NCBI GenBank assembly: GCA_028711355.1
Contig: JAQTSL010000124.1
Coordinates: 1-9,704 of the forward strand
Length of the DNA: 9,704 nucleotides
DNA from: Rhodoferax sp.
GTDB lineage: Bacteria > Pseudomonadota > Gammaproteobacteria > Burkholderiales > Burkholderiaceae_C
Reading direction: 5' to 3'
A program made the position numbers and the translations under genes. Shown here in pieces: positions 1 through 6,324 of this stretch. Below the pieces are notes generated by a model that saw only the letters and a program-made list of their open reading frames with translations, had not been told where the DNA came from and did not search any database. Each line of letters begins with the position of its first letter. Positions within the stretch are counted from its first letter, which is position 1.

Positions 1-56
1 GCAAGATCGGTACGCCGACTGCGGTGCGCTATTTCTACCTGAGCTACCCGGTGTGA
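1..56 (+). CDS. eutQ: C-terminal end of EutQ (partial, cut by window start)
   Basis: Only the last 17 codons and the TGA stop (54-56) are present. The readable end is GTPTAVRYFYLSYPV. It closely resembles the C-terminal strand of the EutQ cupin domain as I recall it from E. coli (GTPTSVRFLYVAWPANW), but stops a few residues earlier. EutQ is a cupin-fold protein of ethanolamine microcompartment operons; acetate kinase activity has been reported for the Salmonella protein, and it is linked to compartment assembly. The position fits: in E. coli the order is eutQ-eutT-eutD, and here eutD starts two bases after this stop, so eutT is absent from its usual place. The call rests on 17 residues plus context, and the alignment is from memory. 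Confidence 0.72.
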   Translation, partial: KIGTPTAVRYFYLSYPV

Positions 57-57
57 C

Positions 58-1122
58 GTGGTGAGCCTGATCGCCGCTTGTGAAGACTGGGCTCGGGCAC
101 ATCCGGCCCGTGTGGTGTTCCCGGATGCCCTGGATCAGCGCGTGATTGAGGCCGCCTGCCACTTGAACCGCTGCGGCTGGGCCCGCCCCACCCTGCTGGC
201 CAACCCGATGGCCTTGCGTGAGCATTGCACGTTTCACGGCATTGGTTATGGCGGGTTGCGGGTGATTGACCCGGCGAACTCGCCCAAGATCGACCTGTAC
301 GCCGCCAGCCTGCGCGAGCGCCGCCCCGAGATGAGTGACGAGAGCGCCAGAACCAAGCTGGGCGACCCCTTGTGGTACGCAGCCATGATGCTGGTCAAGG
401 GTGATGCCGACTACTGCATTGCCGGCAATCTGTCGTCCACCGCGTCGGTGTTGCGGGCGGCGCTGCGGGTGATTGGCCTGAGCGCGGGCAACAAAACCTT
501 GTCGTCGATGTTTTTCATGTTGCCGCCAGACCGATCCCATGTGTTTGGCTTTGCCGATTGCGGTGTCGTGCCCAAACCCACGGTCGAGCAACTGGCCGAC
601 ATTGCCATCAGCACCGCCGAAACTTTTGCCAATGTGACCGGGGAACAGCCGCGCGTGGCGATGCTGTCGTTCTCCACCCTGGGCAGCGCCCAGCACGCCT
701 CGGCCGAGCTGGTGGCGCAGGCCACGGCGCTGGCCCAAAGCCGCAGGCCCGATTTGCTGATTGACGGCGAGTTGCAGTTTGACGCGGCTTTTGTGCCCGC
801 CGTGGCGGCCCGCAAAGCGCCCGACAGTCCGGTGGCCGGCAAGGCCAATGTGTTCATTTTTCCGTCCCTGTCCGAAGGCAATATTGCCTACAAGATCGCC
901 GAGCGCCTGGGCGGCTATACCGCCCTGGGGCCAATGATCCAGGGCCTGCGCCTGCCGATGCACGACTTGTCGCGCGGCTGTAGCGCCAATGACATCGTGC
1001 AGGTGAGTTTGCTGGCCATGAAGATGGCCCCCAAGCTAGAGAGCCTCGAGCCTCACCTGCCCCCCGCCACTGCCGTCAAGGCCAGTGAGACAGGCCGCTT
1101 TGAGCGGCTCCTGTCCGCCTGA
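58..1122 (+). CDS. eutD: Phosphate acetyltransferase EutD of ethanolamine utilisation
   Basis: EutD interconverts acetyl-CoA plus phosphate and acetyl-phosphate plus CoA, draining the acetyl-CoA made by EutE and recycling CoA. The 354-residue protein is the short PTA/PTB form without the N-terminal regulatory domain of long Pta enzymes; E. coli EutD has about 338 residues. Near-identical blocks to E. coli EutD include PARVVFPDALDQR near the N-terminus, CIAGNLSST, GELQFDAAFVP and IQGLRLPMHDLSRGCS. The late motif DLSRGCSxxD places Ser305, Arg306 and Asp312 (counting from GTG 58) where the studied methanogen Pta has its catalytic Ser309, Arg310 and Asp316. Two adjacent GTG codons (58 and 61) could start translation, and neither has a clear ribosome binding site. 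With eutQ ending at 56, coupling to upstream translation is likely. Confidence 0.96.
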   Translation: MVSLIAACEDWARAHPARVVFPDALDQRVIEAACHLNRCGWARPTLLANPMALREHCTFHGIGYGGLRVIDPANSPKIDLYAASLRERRPEMSDESARTKLGDPLWYAAMMLVKGDADYCIAGNLSSTASVLRAALRVIGLSAGNKTLSSMFFMLPPDRSHVFGFADCGVVPKPTVEQLADIAISTAETFANVTGEQPRVAMLSFSTLGSAQHASAELVAQATALAQSRRPDLLIDGELQFDAAFVPAVAARKAPDSPVAGKANVFIFPSLSEGNIAYKIAERLGGYTALGPMIQGLRLPMHDLSRGCSANDIVQVSLLAMKMAPKLESLEPHLPPATAVKASETGRFERLLSA

Positions 1123-1145
1123 TTTTTCGTTGTACCCACCTCACT

Positions 1146-1153
1146 TAAGGAGA
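1146..1153 (+). promoter_or_regulatory. Strong ribosome binding site for eutM
   Basis: The sequence taaggaga lies six bases before the eutM ATG at 1160 and matches the consensus anti-16S core almost perfectly. It is the best Shine-Dalgarno sequence in the window. That fits the need for EutM, the main facet-forming shell protein, in large excess. It also fixes the start at 1160 and not at the in-frame ATG at 1085, which lies inside eutD. Confidence 0.8.
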
Positions 1154-1159
1154 AAGCAA

Positions 1160-1450
1160 ATGGAAGCACTTGGCATGATTGAAACAAAGGGCATGGTTGC
1201 ACTGATCGAGGCCAGCGATGCCATGGTCAAGGCGGCGCGCGTCAAGCTGGTTGGTTTCCAGCAAATTGGCGGCGGCCTGGTCACCGCCATGGTGCGCGGC
1301 GATGTGGCGGCCTGCAAGGCCGCCACCGATGCCGGCGCTGCTGCGGCGCAGCGTGTTGGCGAACTGGTGTCGGTGCATGTGATCCCGCGCCCGCACGGTG
1401 ACCTGGAGTCCATTTTCCCGATCAAGGGTGACGGCAAGCCAATGGACTAA
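1160..1450 (+). CDS. eutM: Major hexameric shell protein EutM (BMC-H)
   Basis: EutM hexamers tile the facets of the ethanolamine microcompartment and form small pores for substrates and products. The 96-residue protein has a single BMC domain and is nearly identical to E. coli EutM (97 residues) over MEALGMIET, ALIEASDAMVKAARVKLVG, QIGGGLVTAMVRGDVAACKAATDAGAAAAQR and GELVSVHVIPRPHGDLE. The pore loop is IGGG at residues 36-39, the usual glycine-lined form. The gene sits 37 bases after eutD and is preceded by the strongest ribosome binding site in the window. Its TAA stop coincides with the left tip of a long inverted repeat, which may influence how much of the downstream message is made. Such close conservation is normal for this family, which is the most conserved in eut loci. 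Confidence 0.98.
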   Translation: MEALGMIETKGMVALIEASDAMVKAARVKLVGFQQIGGGLVTAMVRGDVAACKAATDAGAAAAQRVGELVSVHVIPRPHGDLESIFPIKGDGKPMD

Positions 1451-1550
1451 TTCCATTTCTAAATCATCCGTGTCGTTGTTGCTTGGCCTGGTCGTGCTAG
1501 TGCACTGCCTGCGGCTTCGCGCCGAGACACAAATGATTTGGAAACGGAAT
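1450..1550. repeat. Long imperfect inverted repeat between eutM and eutN (MITE-like or structured RNA)
   Basis: Two 18-base arms, 1450-1467 (attccatttctaaatcat) and 1533-1550 (atgatttggaaacggaat), are complementary at 16 Watson-Crick positions plus one G-U pair and one mismatch. Inside them 1470-1474 (gtgtc) pairs with 1526-1530 (gacac), and 1483-1487 (ttggc) can pair with 1521-1525 (gccga). Near the centre is the 8-base palindrome agtgcact (1499-1506). TAA occurs on each side (1448-1450 and 1550-1552), as a short target duplication would, but three A/T bases are weak evidence. The arms are A/T-rich compared with the surrounding genes. It could be a miniature inverted-repeat element inserted at the eutM stop, or an RNA hairpin that trims or stabilises the eutM message. 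It lacks a U-tract, so it is not a canonical terminator. Confidence 0.7.
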
Positions 1551-1584
1551 AAACACCCAACCGATTTCCTGAAAGGAGCCCGCT

Positions 1585-1869
1585 ATGCAACTCGCAGTTG
1601 TGGTGGGGCAGGTGGTTTCTACCGTCCGGTGTGACGGGCTGGGGAAGGACCGCCTGCTTCTGATTGACTTTATTGACGCCAAGGGCAAGCCCTCGGGTGT
1701 GCGCCACGTGGCCGCTGACAGCGTGGGCGCTGGCAACGGTGAATGGGTACTGGTGGTCACCGGCAGCTCGGCGCGCAAGGCCTGTGGCGGCGAGTTGCCG
1801 ATTGACCTCAGTGTCATCGGCATCGTGGATCAGGTGGTGACACAAGACCACGTGACCTATCGCAAATAG
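1585..1869 (+). CDS. eutN: Pentameric vertex shell protein EutN (BMC-P)
   Basis: EutN/CcmL-type pentamers cap the vertices of the microcompartment and are needed in low numbers. The 94-residue protein matches E. coli EutN (95 residues) from its first strand (QLAVVVGQVVSTVR) through the family hallmark GxGEWVLVVTGSSAR (visible as GNGEWVLVVTGSSARKA) to the last strand (LSVIGIVDQVV). The ATG at 1585 has a gaaaggag ribosome binding site at 1571-1578. The gene is separated from eutM by 134 bases filled mostly by the inverted repeat, the largest gap in the operon. It is followed after 15 bases by eutE, the same M-N-E order as in enteric eut operons. Confidence 0.96.
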   Translation: MQLAVVVGQVVSTVRCDGLGKDRLLLIDFIDAKGKPSGVRHVAADSVGAGNGEWVLVVTGSSARKACGGELPIDLSVIGIVDQVVTQDHVTYRK

Positions 1870-1884
1870 AAGCAGGAGCAAGCC

Positions 1885-3324
1885 GTGAACATTGGCAACG
1901 CAGACATTGAGCGCATCGTCCGGGCGGTAGTGCAGTCGATGGATCAGACCAACAAGCCAAGCCTCTCACCGGTGAGCGCAAGGGCTGCCAGCGCAGCACC
2001 GCTGCCGATGGGTGTCTTTGCCAGTCTGGATGATGCGGTGGCCGAGGCCGACAAGGCCTACCGGCAGATGCGCAGTGTCGCCATGCGCAGCCTGACGGTT
2101 GCGGCGATCCGCCAGGCCGGTGAGAAACACGCCCAGGAACTGGCCGAGCTGGCGGTGGCCGAGACCGGCATGGGCCGGGTGGCTGACAAGTTTGCCAAAA
2201 ACGTATCGCAAGCGCGGCACACGCCCGGTGTGGAATGCCTGGTGCCGACCGTGCTTTCGGGCGACCATGGCTTGACGCTGATGGAAAACGCCGCCTGGGG
2301 CGTGATTGCGTCGGTTACGCCATCGACCAACCCGGCGGCTACCGTCATCAACAACGCCATCAGCATGATCGCCGCTGGCAACACGGTGGTGTTTGCGCCG
2401 CATCCGGCCGCCAAAGCGGTGTCGCAACGGGCGGTCACCTTGATCAATGAAGCCGTGGTGGCCGCCGGTGGACCGCAAAACGTCATCACCACGGTGGTCA
2501 ACCCGAACATCGCCACCGCGCAGCAACTGTTCAGCTACCCGGGTATCAACCTGCTGACGGTGACGGGTGGCGAAGCGGTGGTGGAAGAGGCGCGCAAACA
2601 CACCGACAAACGGCTGATTGCGGCTGGCGCCGGCAACCCGCCGGTGGTGGTGGACGAGACCGCCAACATCGAAAAAGCCGGGCGCGACATTGTCTGGGGC
2701 GCCGCGTTTGACAACAACATCATCTGCGCCGACGAGAAAGAGGTGATTGTGGTTGACTCGGTGGCCGACCGGCTCAAACAGGAGATGGCCAAACACCAGG
2801 CGGTGGAGTTGACACCAGACCAGGCCAAGCGCCTGGTCGATCTGGTGCTGGGCAAGATTGGCCTGGACAACAAGGGCACGGTCAAGCGGGAATGGGTCGG
2901 GCGTGATGCCGCCAAGATTGCGGCGGCCATTGGCCTGAACGTGCCGCCAGACACCCGGCTGCTGTTTGTCGAGACCGCGGCCAATCACCCGTTTGCCGTG
3001 ACCGAGTTGATGATGCCGATCCTGCCCATCATCCGTGTGGCCAATGTGACCGATGCCATTGCCATGGCGGTCAAGCTGGAAGGCGGCTGCAAACACACGG
3101 CCGCCATGCACTCGCGCAATCTGGACAACCTGGATCACATGGCCAACGAAATCAACACCAGCATTTTTGTCAAAAACGGGCCGTGCCTGGCGGGTCTTGG
3201 TTTTGGTGGCGAAGGCTGGACCAGCATGACCATCACCACCCCCACCGGCGAGGGCGTGACCTCGGCGCGCACCTTTGTGCGGCTGCGCCGCTGTGTGCTG
3301 GTGGACAACTTCCGGATTGTCTGA
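1885..3324 (+). CDS. eutE: Acylating acetaldehyde dehydrogenase EutE with N-terminal encapsulation helix
   Basis: EutE oxidises acetaldehyde to acetyl-CoA with NAD+ and CoA inside the microcompartment. The protein has 479 residues (E. coli EutE has about 467). Residues 1-20 (core DIERIVRAVVQSM) form an amphipathic helix typical of encapsulation peptides. It is followed by an Ala/Ser/Pro linker to about residue 42 and then the aldehyde dehydrogenase fold. The catalytic cysteine is Cys281 in FDNNIICADEKEV. The cofactor-domain segment VTPSTNPAATVINNAI and the C-terminal GEGVTSARTF are as in EutE/PduP. Translation starts at GTG 1885, supported by an agcaggagc site about nine bases upstream and by the match of its N-terminus to EutE. 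The gene is followed by an unrecognised small gene and not by eutJ. Confidence 0.97.
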   Translation: MNIGNADIERIVRAVVQSMDQTNKPSLSPVSARAASAAPLPMGVFASLDDAVAEADKAYRQMRSVAMRSLTVAAIRQAGEKHAQELAELAVAETGMGRVADKFAKNVSQARHTPGVECLVPTVLSGDHGLTLMENAAWGVIASVTPSTNPAATVINNAISMIAAGNTVVFAPHPAAKAVSQRAVTLINEAVVAAGGPQNVITTVVNPNIATAQQLFSYPGINLLTVTGGEAVVEEARKHTDKRLIAAGAGNPPVVVDETANIEKAGRDIVWGAAFDNNIICADEKEVIVVDSVADRLKQEMAKHQAVELTPDQAKRLVDLVLGKIGLDNKGTVKREWVGRDAAKIAAAIGLNVPPDTRLLFVETAANHPFAVTELMMPILPIIRVANVTDAIAMAVKLEGGCKHTAAMHSRNLDNLDHMANEINTSIFVKNGPCLAGLGFGGEGWTSMTITTPTGEGVTSARTFVRLRRCVLVDNFRIV

Positions 3325-3329
3325 AAACC

Positions 3330-3512
3330 ATGGCTTGCCAGACCTGTCACAACCGATGCGGGGATTGCTCCGAAGGTGGCATCACGTTCAAGCGCGTGCT
3401 GCGCCCGCCGGTGCAGGTGAGCCAGCCGCCAGCCCGCACGGCGAGTGAAGTGTTGCTATCAACTGAAGAGCTGCTTGCGCATATAGAGCAAGGGCAAGAG
3501 GCACAAAAGTGA
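3330..3512 (+). CDS. Small four-cysteine protein of unknown function in the eut operon
   Basis: I do not recognise this 60-residue protein. It begins MACQTCHNRCGDCSEGG: four cysteines at residues 3, 6, 10 and 13 (C-x2-C-x3-C-x2-C), plus His7, look like a compact metal or iron-sulfur site. A basic/proline-rich middle (RPPVQVSQPPAR, about residues 25-36) follows, then a predicted acidic helix (SEVLLSTEELLAHIEQGQEAQ, about 39-59). The ATG at 3330 lies five bases after the eutE stop, and the TGA overlaps the GTG start of eutA (3509), so it is well embedded in the operon and reads through on the coding strand. It sits where enteric operons carry eutJ-eutG-eutH. CQTCH resembles a haem c motif, but no export signal precedes it. 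No clear ribosome binding site is visible, so coupling to eutE is likely. It may be a real accessory factor; function is unknown. Confidence 0.68.
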   Translation: MACQTCHNRCGDCSEGGITFKRVLRPPVQVSQPPARTASEVLLSTEELLAHIEQGQEAQK

Positions 3513-4936
3513 ACACAAGGTGCCTACGCAGCATCGGCATTGACCTGGGCACAACCACGTCGCAGGTGATTTTTTCCGAGCTGGAAATTGTCAACACCGC
3601 CGGGCCTACCAGCGTGCCGCACTACGAGTTTTCGCGGCGTGATATTGTGTATGTCAGCCCGGTGATCTTCACGCCGTTTGTGGCCGATGGCGCGGTGGAT
3701 GTGGCGGCGCTGGATTCCTTTATCCGCCAGCAATACGAGTTGGCCGGCTTGACCTTGAAGGACGTGGAGTCAGGCGCCGTCATCATCACCGGCGAGACCT
3801 CCAAGGTGCGCAACGCGCGCGACACCGTGATGTCGCTGGCGGCTGGCCTGGGAGATTTTGTCGTCGCCACGGCCGGGCCGCATCTGGAGTCGGTGATTGC
3901 CGGGCGCGGTTCCGGCGCCGGGGCGTACTCCGAAAAAAATGCCGCCCGCGTACTCAATATCGATGTCGGTGGTGGCACCTCGAACTACGCGGTGTTTGAA
4001 GGTGGCCGGGTGCTCGATACCGCGTGCCTGAATGTCGGCGGGCATTTGCTGCAAACCGATGCCAGCGGGCGCGTCAGCACGGTGCATGCACCTGCGGCCC
4101 TCATTCTGCGGGAGTTGTTGGGGACGGAACGTGCCGCCTCAACGCTCTCAACCCAGGACCTGCAAAAGGTAGCCGAGCGCATGGCCACACTCATCCTTGA
4201 AGTGATGCAGGCGCGGCCCTCTCAACTGGCGCAGCAACTCCTGATGACCAAGCCGCTGCGCGAGGCTTACCGGTTTGACGCAGTTTTTATTTCGGGCGGA
4301 GTCGGTGAATGTATGCAGCGTCCGTCTGCCGAGTCGCCCTACCGCTTTGGTGACATTGGCCCGCTGCTGGCGCAGGCGCTGGGGCGGCAACTGGCTGAGG
4401 CCGGTTTCCCGGTACGCGCGCCGGCGCAAACGCTGCGGGCCACGGTGATTGGTGCGGGTGCCCACACCTTGACGCTGTCGGGCAGCACGGTCTGGAACAA
4501 GTACCAGGGTGTGCCGCTGCGCAACGTGCCGGTGCTGCACCCGCGTATGCGCTGGCGCGAGTTTCGCCCCGGTGCGCTGTCGGCGGCCTGGCAAGATGCG
4601 GTGAAGGACCACGACCTGGATGCGGTGGCTGATGTGTATGCGCTGGCCTTGCCGGACGATCTTCCGGTGACTTGCCAGACCGTCTGGCAAGCCGCGCTCG
4701 AATTGCAGAGCTATTCACGCGCGCAACCCGGCAGCAGCCACCCGCTGGTGGCGGTGACCTCGCAGGATGTCGGCAAGGCGCTGGGCATGGAGTTGTTCCG
4801 GCTGGTGCCCGGGCGCGAACTGCTGATCATCGACGAGGTGTTTACCCGCGCCGGTGACTATCTTGACATTGGCAAGAGCTACTTCAGTGGCGGCACGATT
4901 CCGATCACCGTCAAGTCGCTCGCCTTCCCGCATTGA
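3509..4936 (+). CDS. eutA: EutA, reactivating factor of ethanolamine ammonia-lyase
   Basis: EutA uses ATP to release damaged cobalamin from inactivated EutBC so that fresh adenosylcobalamin can bind. The 475-residue protein (E. coli EutA about 467) starts MNTRCLRSIGIDLGTTTSQ, almost the same as the enteric start. It carries the actin/Hsp70-type ATPase elements: phosphate-1 loop at residues 9-19 (IGIDLGTTTSQ), phosphate-2 loop at 151-157 (IDVGGGT), and an adenosine-type ISGGVGE at 261-267. The GTG start at 3509 overlaps the TGA of the small upstream gene (GTGA), implying translational coupling; upstream purines (gcaagaggca) give only a weak ribosome binding site. eutB follows after 15 bases. 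The gene is full length with no sign of damage. Confidence 0.96.
   Translation: MNTRCLRSIGIDLGTTTSQVIFSELEIVNTAGPTSVPHYEFSRRDIVYVSPVIFTPFVADGAVDVAALDSFIRQQYELAGLTLKDVESGAVIITGETSKVRNARDTVMSLAAGLGDFVVATAGPHLESVIAGRGSGAGAYSEKNAARVLNIDVGGGTSNYAVFEGGRVLDTACLNVGGHLLQTDASGRVSTVHAPAALILRELLGTERAASTLSTQDLQKVAERMATLILEVMQARPSQLAQQLLMTKPLREAYRFDAVFISGGVGECMQRPSAESPYRFGDIGPLLAQALGRQLAEAGFPVRAPAQTLRATVIGAGAHTLTLSGSTVWNKYQGVPLRNVPVLHPRMRWREFRPGALSAAWQDAVKDHDLDAVADVYALALPDDLPVTCQTVWQAALELQSYSRAQPGSSHPLVAVTSQDVGKALGMELFRLVPGRELLIIDEVFTRAGDYLDIGKSYFSGGTIPITVKSLAFPH
4671..4691. repeat. Perfect 9-base inverted repeat inside eutA
   Basis: Arms cttgccaga (4671-4679) and tctggcaag (4683-4691) are perfectly complementary around a three-base loop. 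They lie within eutA codons reading Thr-Cys-Gln-Thr-Val-Trp-Gln-Ala. An RNA hairpin is possible, but it is in the middle of a gene and may be chance. Confidence 0.5.
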
Positions 4937-4951
4937 AGGACAACGACCACC

Positions 4952-6313
4952 ATGATGCTTTCAACCCGATTGTTTGGACACGGCTACACCTTCAAAAGTG
5001 TCAAGGACGTGCTGGCCAAAGCCAACGAGGCACGCTCGGGCGACCGGCTGGCCGGTATTGCCGCACAGGATGCGCGTGAGCGTGTGGCGGCCAAGCAAGT
5101 GCTGTCGGAGCTGCTGCTATCAGACCTGCGCAACAACCCGGTGGTGCCCTACGAAGAAGACTGCGTCACGCGCCTGATTCAGGACAACGTGAACGAGGCG
5201 GTTTACCAGCGCATCCAGAACTGGAGCGTCGGCCAGTTGCGCGAATATGTGCTGAGTGACACCGCCACACTTGAAGAGCTGGAGGTGTTGCGCAAGGGCC
5301 TGACCTCGGAGATGGTGGCTGCGGTGGCCAAGATTTGCTCCAACGGTGACCTGATCTACGGTGCCAAGTTGTTGCCAGTGGTGACCAAGGCCAACACCAC
5401 CCTGGGCCTGCCCGGGCGCTTCAGTTGCCGCTTGCAGCCCAACGACACCCGCGACGACACCCGCAGCATTTCGGCGCAGATTTTTGAGGGGCTGTCGTAT
5501 GGTGCTGGGGATGCGGTGATTGGCGTGAACCCGGTCACCGACAACGTCGAATCGGTCACGCGCATCCTGAATCAGATTGATGAGGTAATCGAGAAACACC
5601 AGATTCCGACCCAGGGTTGTGTGCTGGCGCACATCAGCACGCAGATGGAAGCGGTGCGCAAGGGGGCGCCGATTGGCCTGCTGTTCCAGAGCATTTGTGG
5701 CAGCGAGAAAGGCTTGAAGGAGTTCGGCATTTCGCTGGAGATGCTCGATGAAGCCGCCGAAGTCGGTCGCCACTATTCTCGCGTGGCGGGTGGCAACTGC
5801 CTGTACTTTGAAACCGGCCAGGGTTCGGCCTTGTCGGCCAACGCGCACCACGGGGCCGATCTGGTCACGATGGAAGCCAGAAACTACGGTCTGGCGCGGC
5901 ATTACTCGCCGTTCACCGTCAACACGGTGGTCGGGTTTATTGGCCCCGAATACCTCTACAACAGCCGCGAGATCTTGCGTGCGGCTCTGGAAGATCACTT
6001 CATGGGCAAGCTGTCGGGCATCTCGATGGGCTGTGACTGCTGCTACACCAACCACGCCGATGCCGACCAAAACTCGAATGAAAGCCTGCTGATGCTGATG
6101 GCCACGGCGGGTTGCAACTTTGTCATTGCGATGCCGATGGGTGACGACATCATGCTCAATTACCAGACCTGCTCGTTCCACGATATTGCCACGGTGCGCC
6201 AAACCCTGGGGCTGCGCCCGGCCCCGGAGTTTGAGCACTGGCTCGAAGCCCGTGGCTTGATGAGCCAGGGCAAGCTGACCCGGGCGGCGGGTGACGCATC
6301 GCTGTTCTTCTGA
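4952..6313 (+). CDS. eutB: Ethanolamine ammonia-lyase large (catalytic) subunit EutB
   Basis: EutB forms the TIM-barrel catalytic subunit that, with EutC and adenosylcobalamin, converts ethanolamine to acetaldehyde and ammonia by a radical mechanism. It has 453 residues, the same as E. coli EutB, and the two can be aligned almost without gaps. The substrate-pocket residues known from the E. coli structure are in place at identical numbers: Arg160 and Gln162 (SCRLQPND), Asn193 (VNPVTD), Glu287 (LYFETGQGS), Phe329 (VVGFIGPEY) and Asp362 (GCDCCYTNH). The C-terminus ends GDASLFF like the enteric GDPSLFF. The start is ATG 4952 with gaagga at 4935-4940; an ATG directly after it (4955) is an alternative. 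The TGA overlaps the first ATG of the eutC frame (TGATG). Confidence 0.98.
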   Translation: MMLSTRLFGHGYTFKSVKDVLAKANEARSGDRLAGIAAQDARERVAAKQVLSELLLSDLRNNPVVPYEEDCVTRLIQDNVNEAVYQRIQNWSVGQLREYVLSDTATLEELEVLRKGLTSEMVAAVAKICSNGDLIYGAKLLPVVTKANTTLGLPGRFSCRLQPNDTRDDTRSISAQIFEGLSYGAGDAVIGVNPVTDNVESVTRILNQIDEVIEKHQIPTQGCVLAHISTQMEAVRKGAPIGLLFQSICGSEKGLKEFGISLEMLDEAAEVGRHYSRVAGGNCLYFETGQGSALSANAHHGADLVTMEARNYGLARHYSPFTVNTVVGFIGPEYLYNSREILRAALEDHFMGKLSGISMGCDCCYTNHADADQNSNESLLMLMATAGCNFVIAMPMGDDIMLNYQTCSFHDIATVRQTLGLRPAPEFEHWLEARGLMSQGKLTRAAGDASLFF

Positions 6314-6324
6314 TGGGATCAAGC

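Noticed and set aside
1..1159. A cobalamin riboswitch or ethanolamine-responsive leader RNA in the window
   Set aside because: All gaps here are short and inside the operon; no B12-box-like sequence or long leader is present. Any such element would be upstream of the window.
1450..1550. The eutM-eutN hairpin as a rho-independent terminator
   Set aside because: No run of T follows the right arm, the outer stem is A/T-rich and the loop is long; downstream genes clearly belong to the same operon.
1450..1550. The eutM-eutN repeat as an integron attC site
   Set aside because: The conserved outer core sites (GTTRRRY and its complement) are not visible at the ends, and no cassette or integrase is present.
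1398..1634. A 78-codon + strand frame crossing the eutM end, the inverted repeat and the eutN start
   Set aside because: It overlaps two firmly identified genes in another frame and has no ribosome binding site or recognisable content.
3336..3350. CQTCH in the small protein as a c-type haem attachment site
   Set aside because: The motif begins at residue 3 with no signal peptide, so the chain would not reach the periplasmic haem ligation system, and two further cysteines follow closely, favouring a metal cluster.
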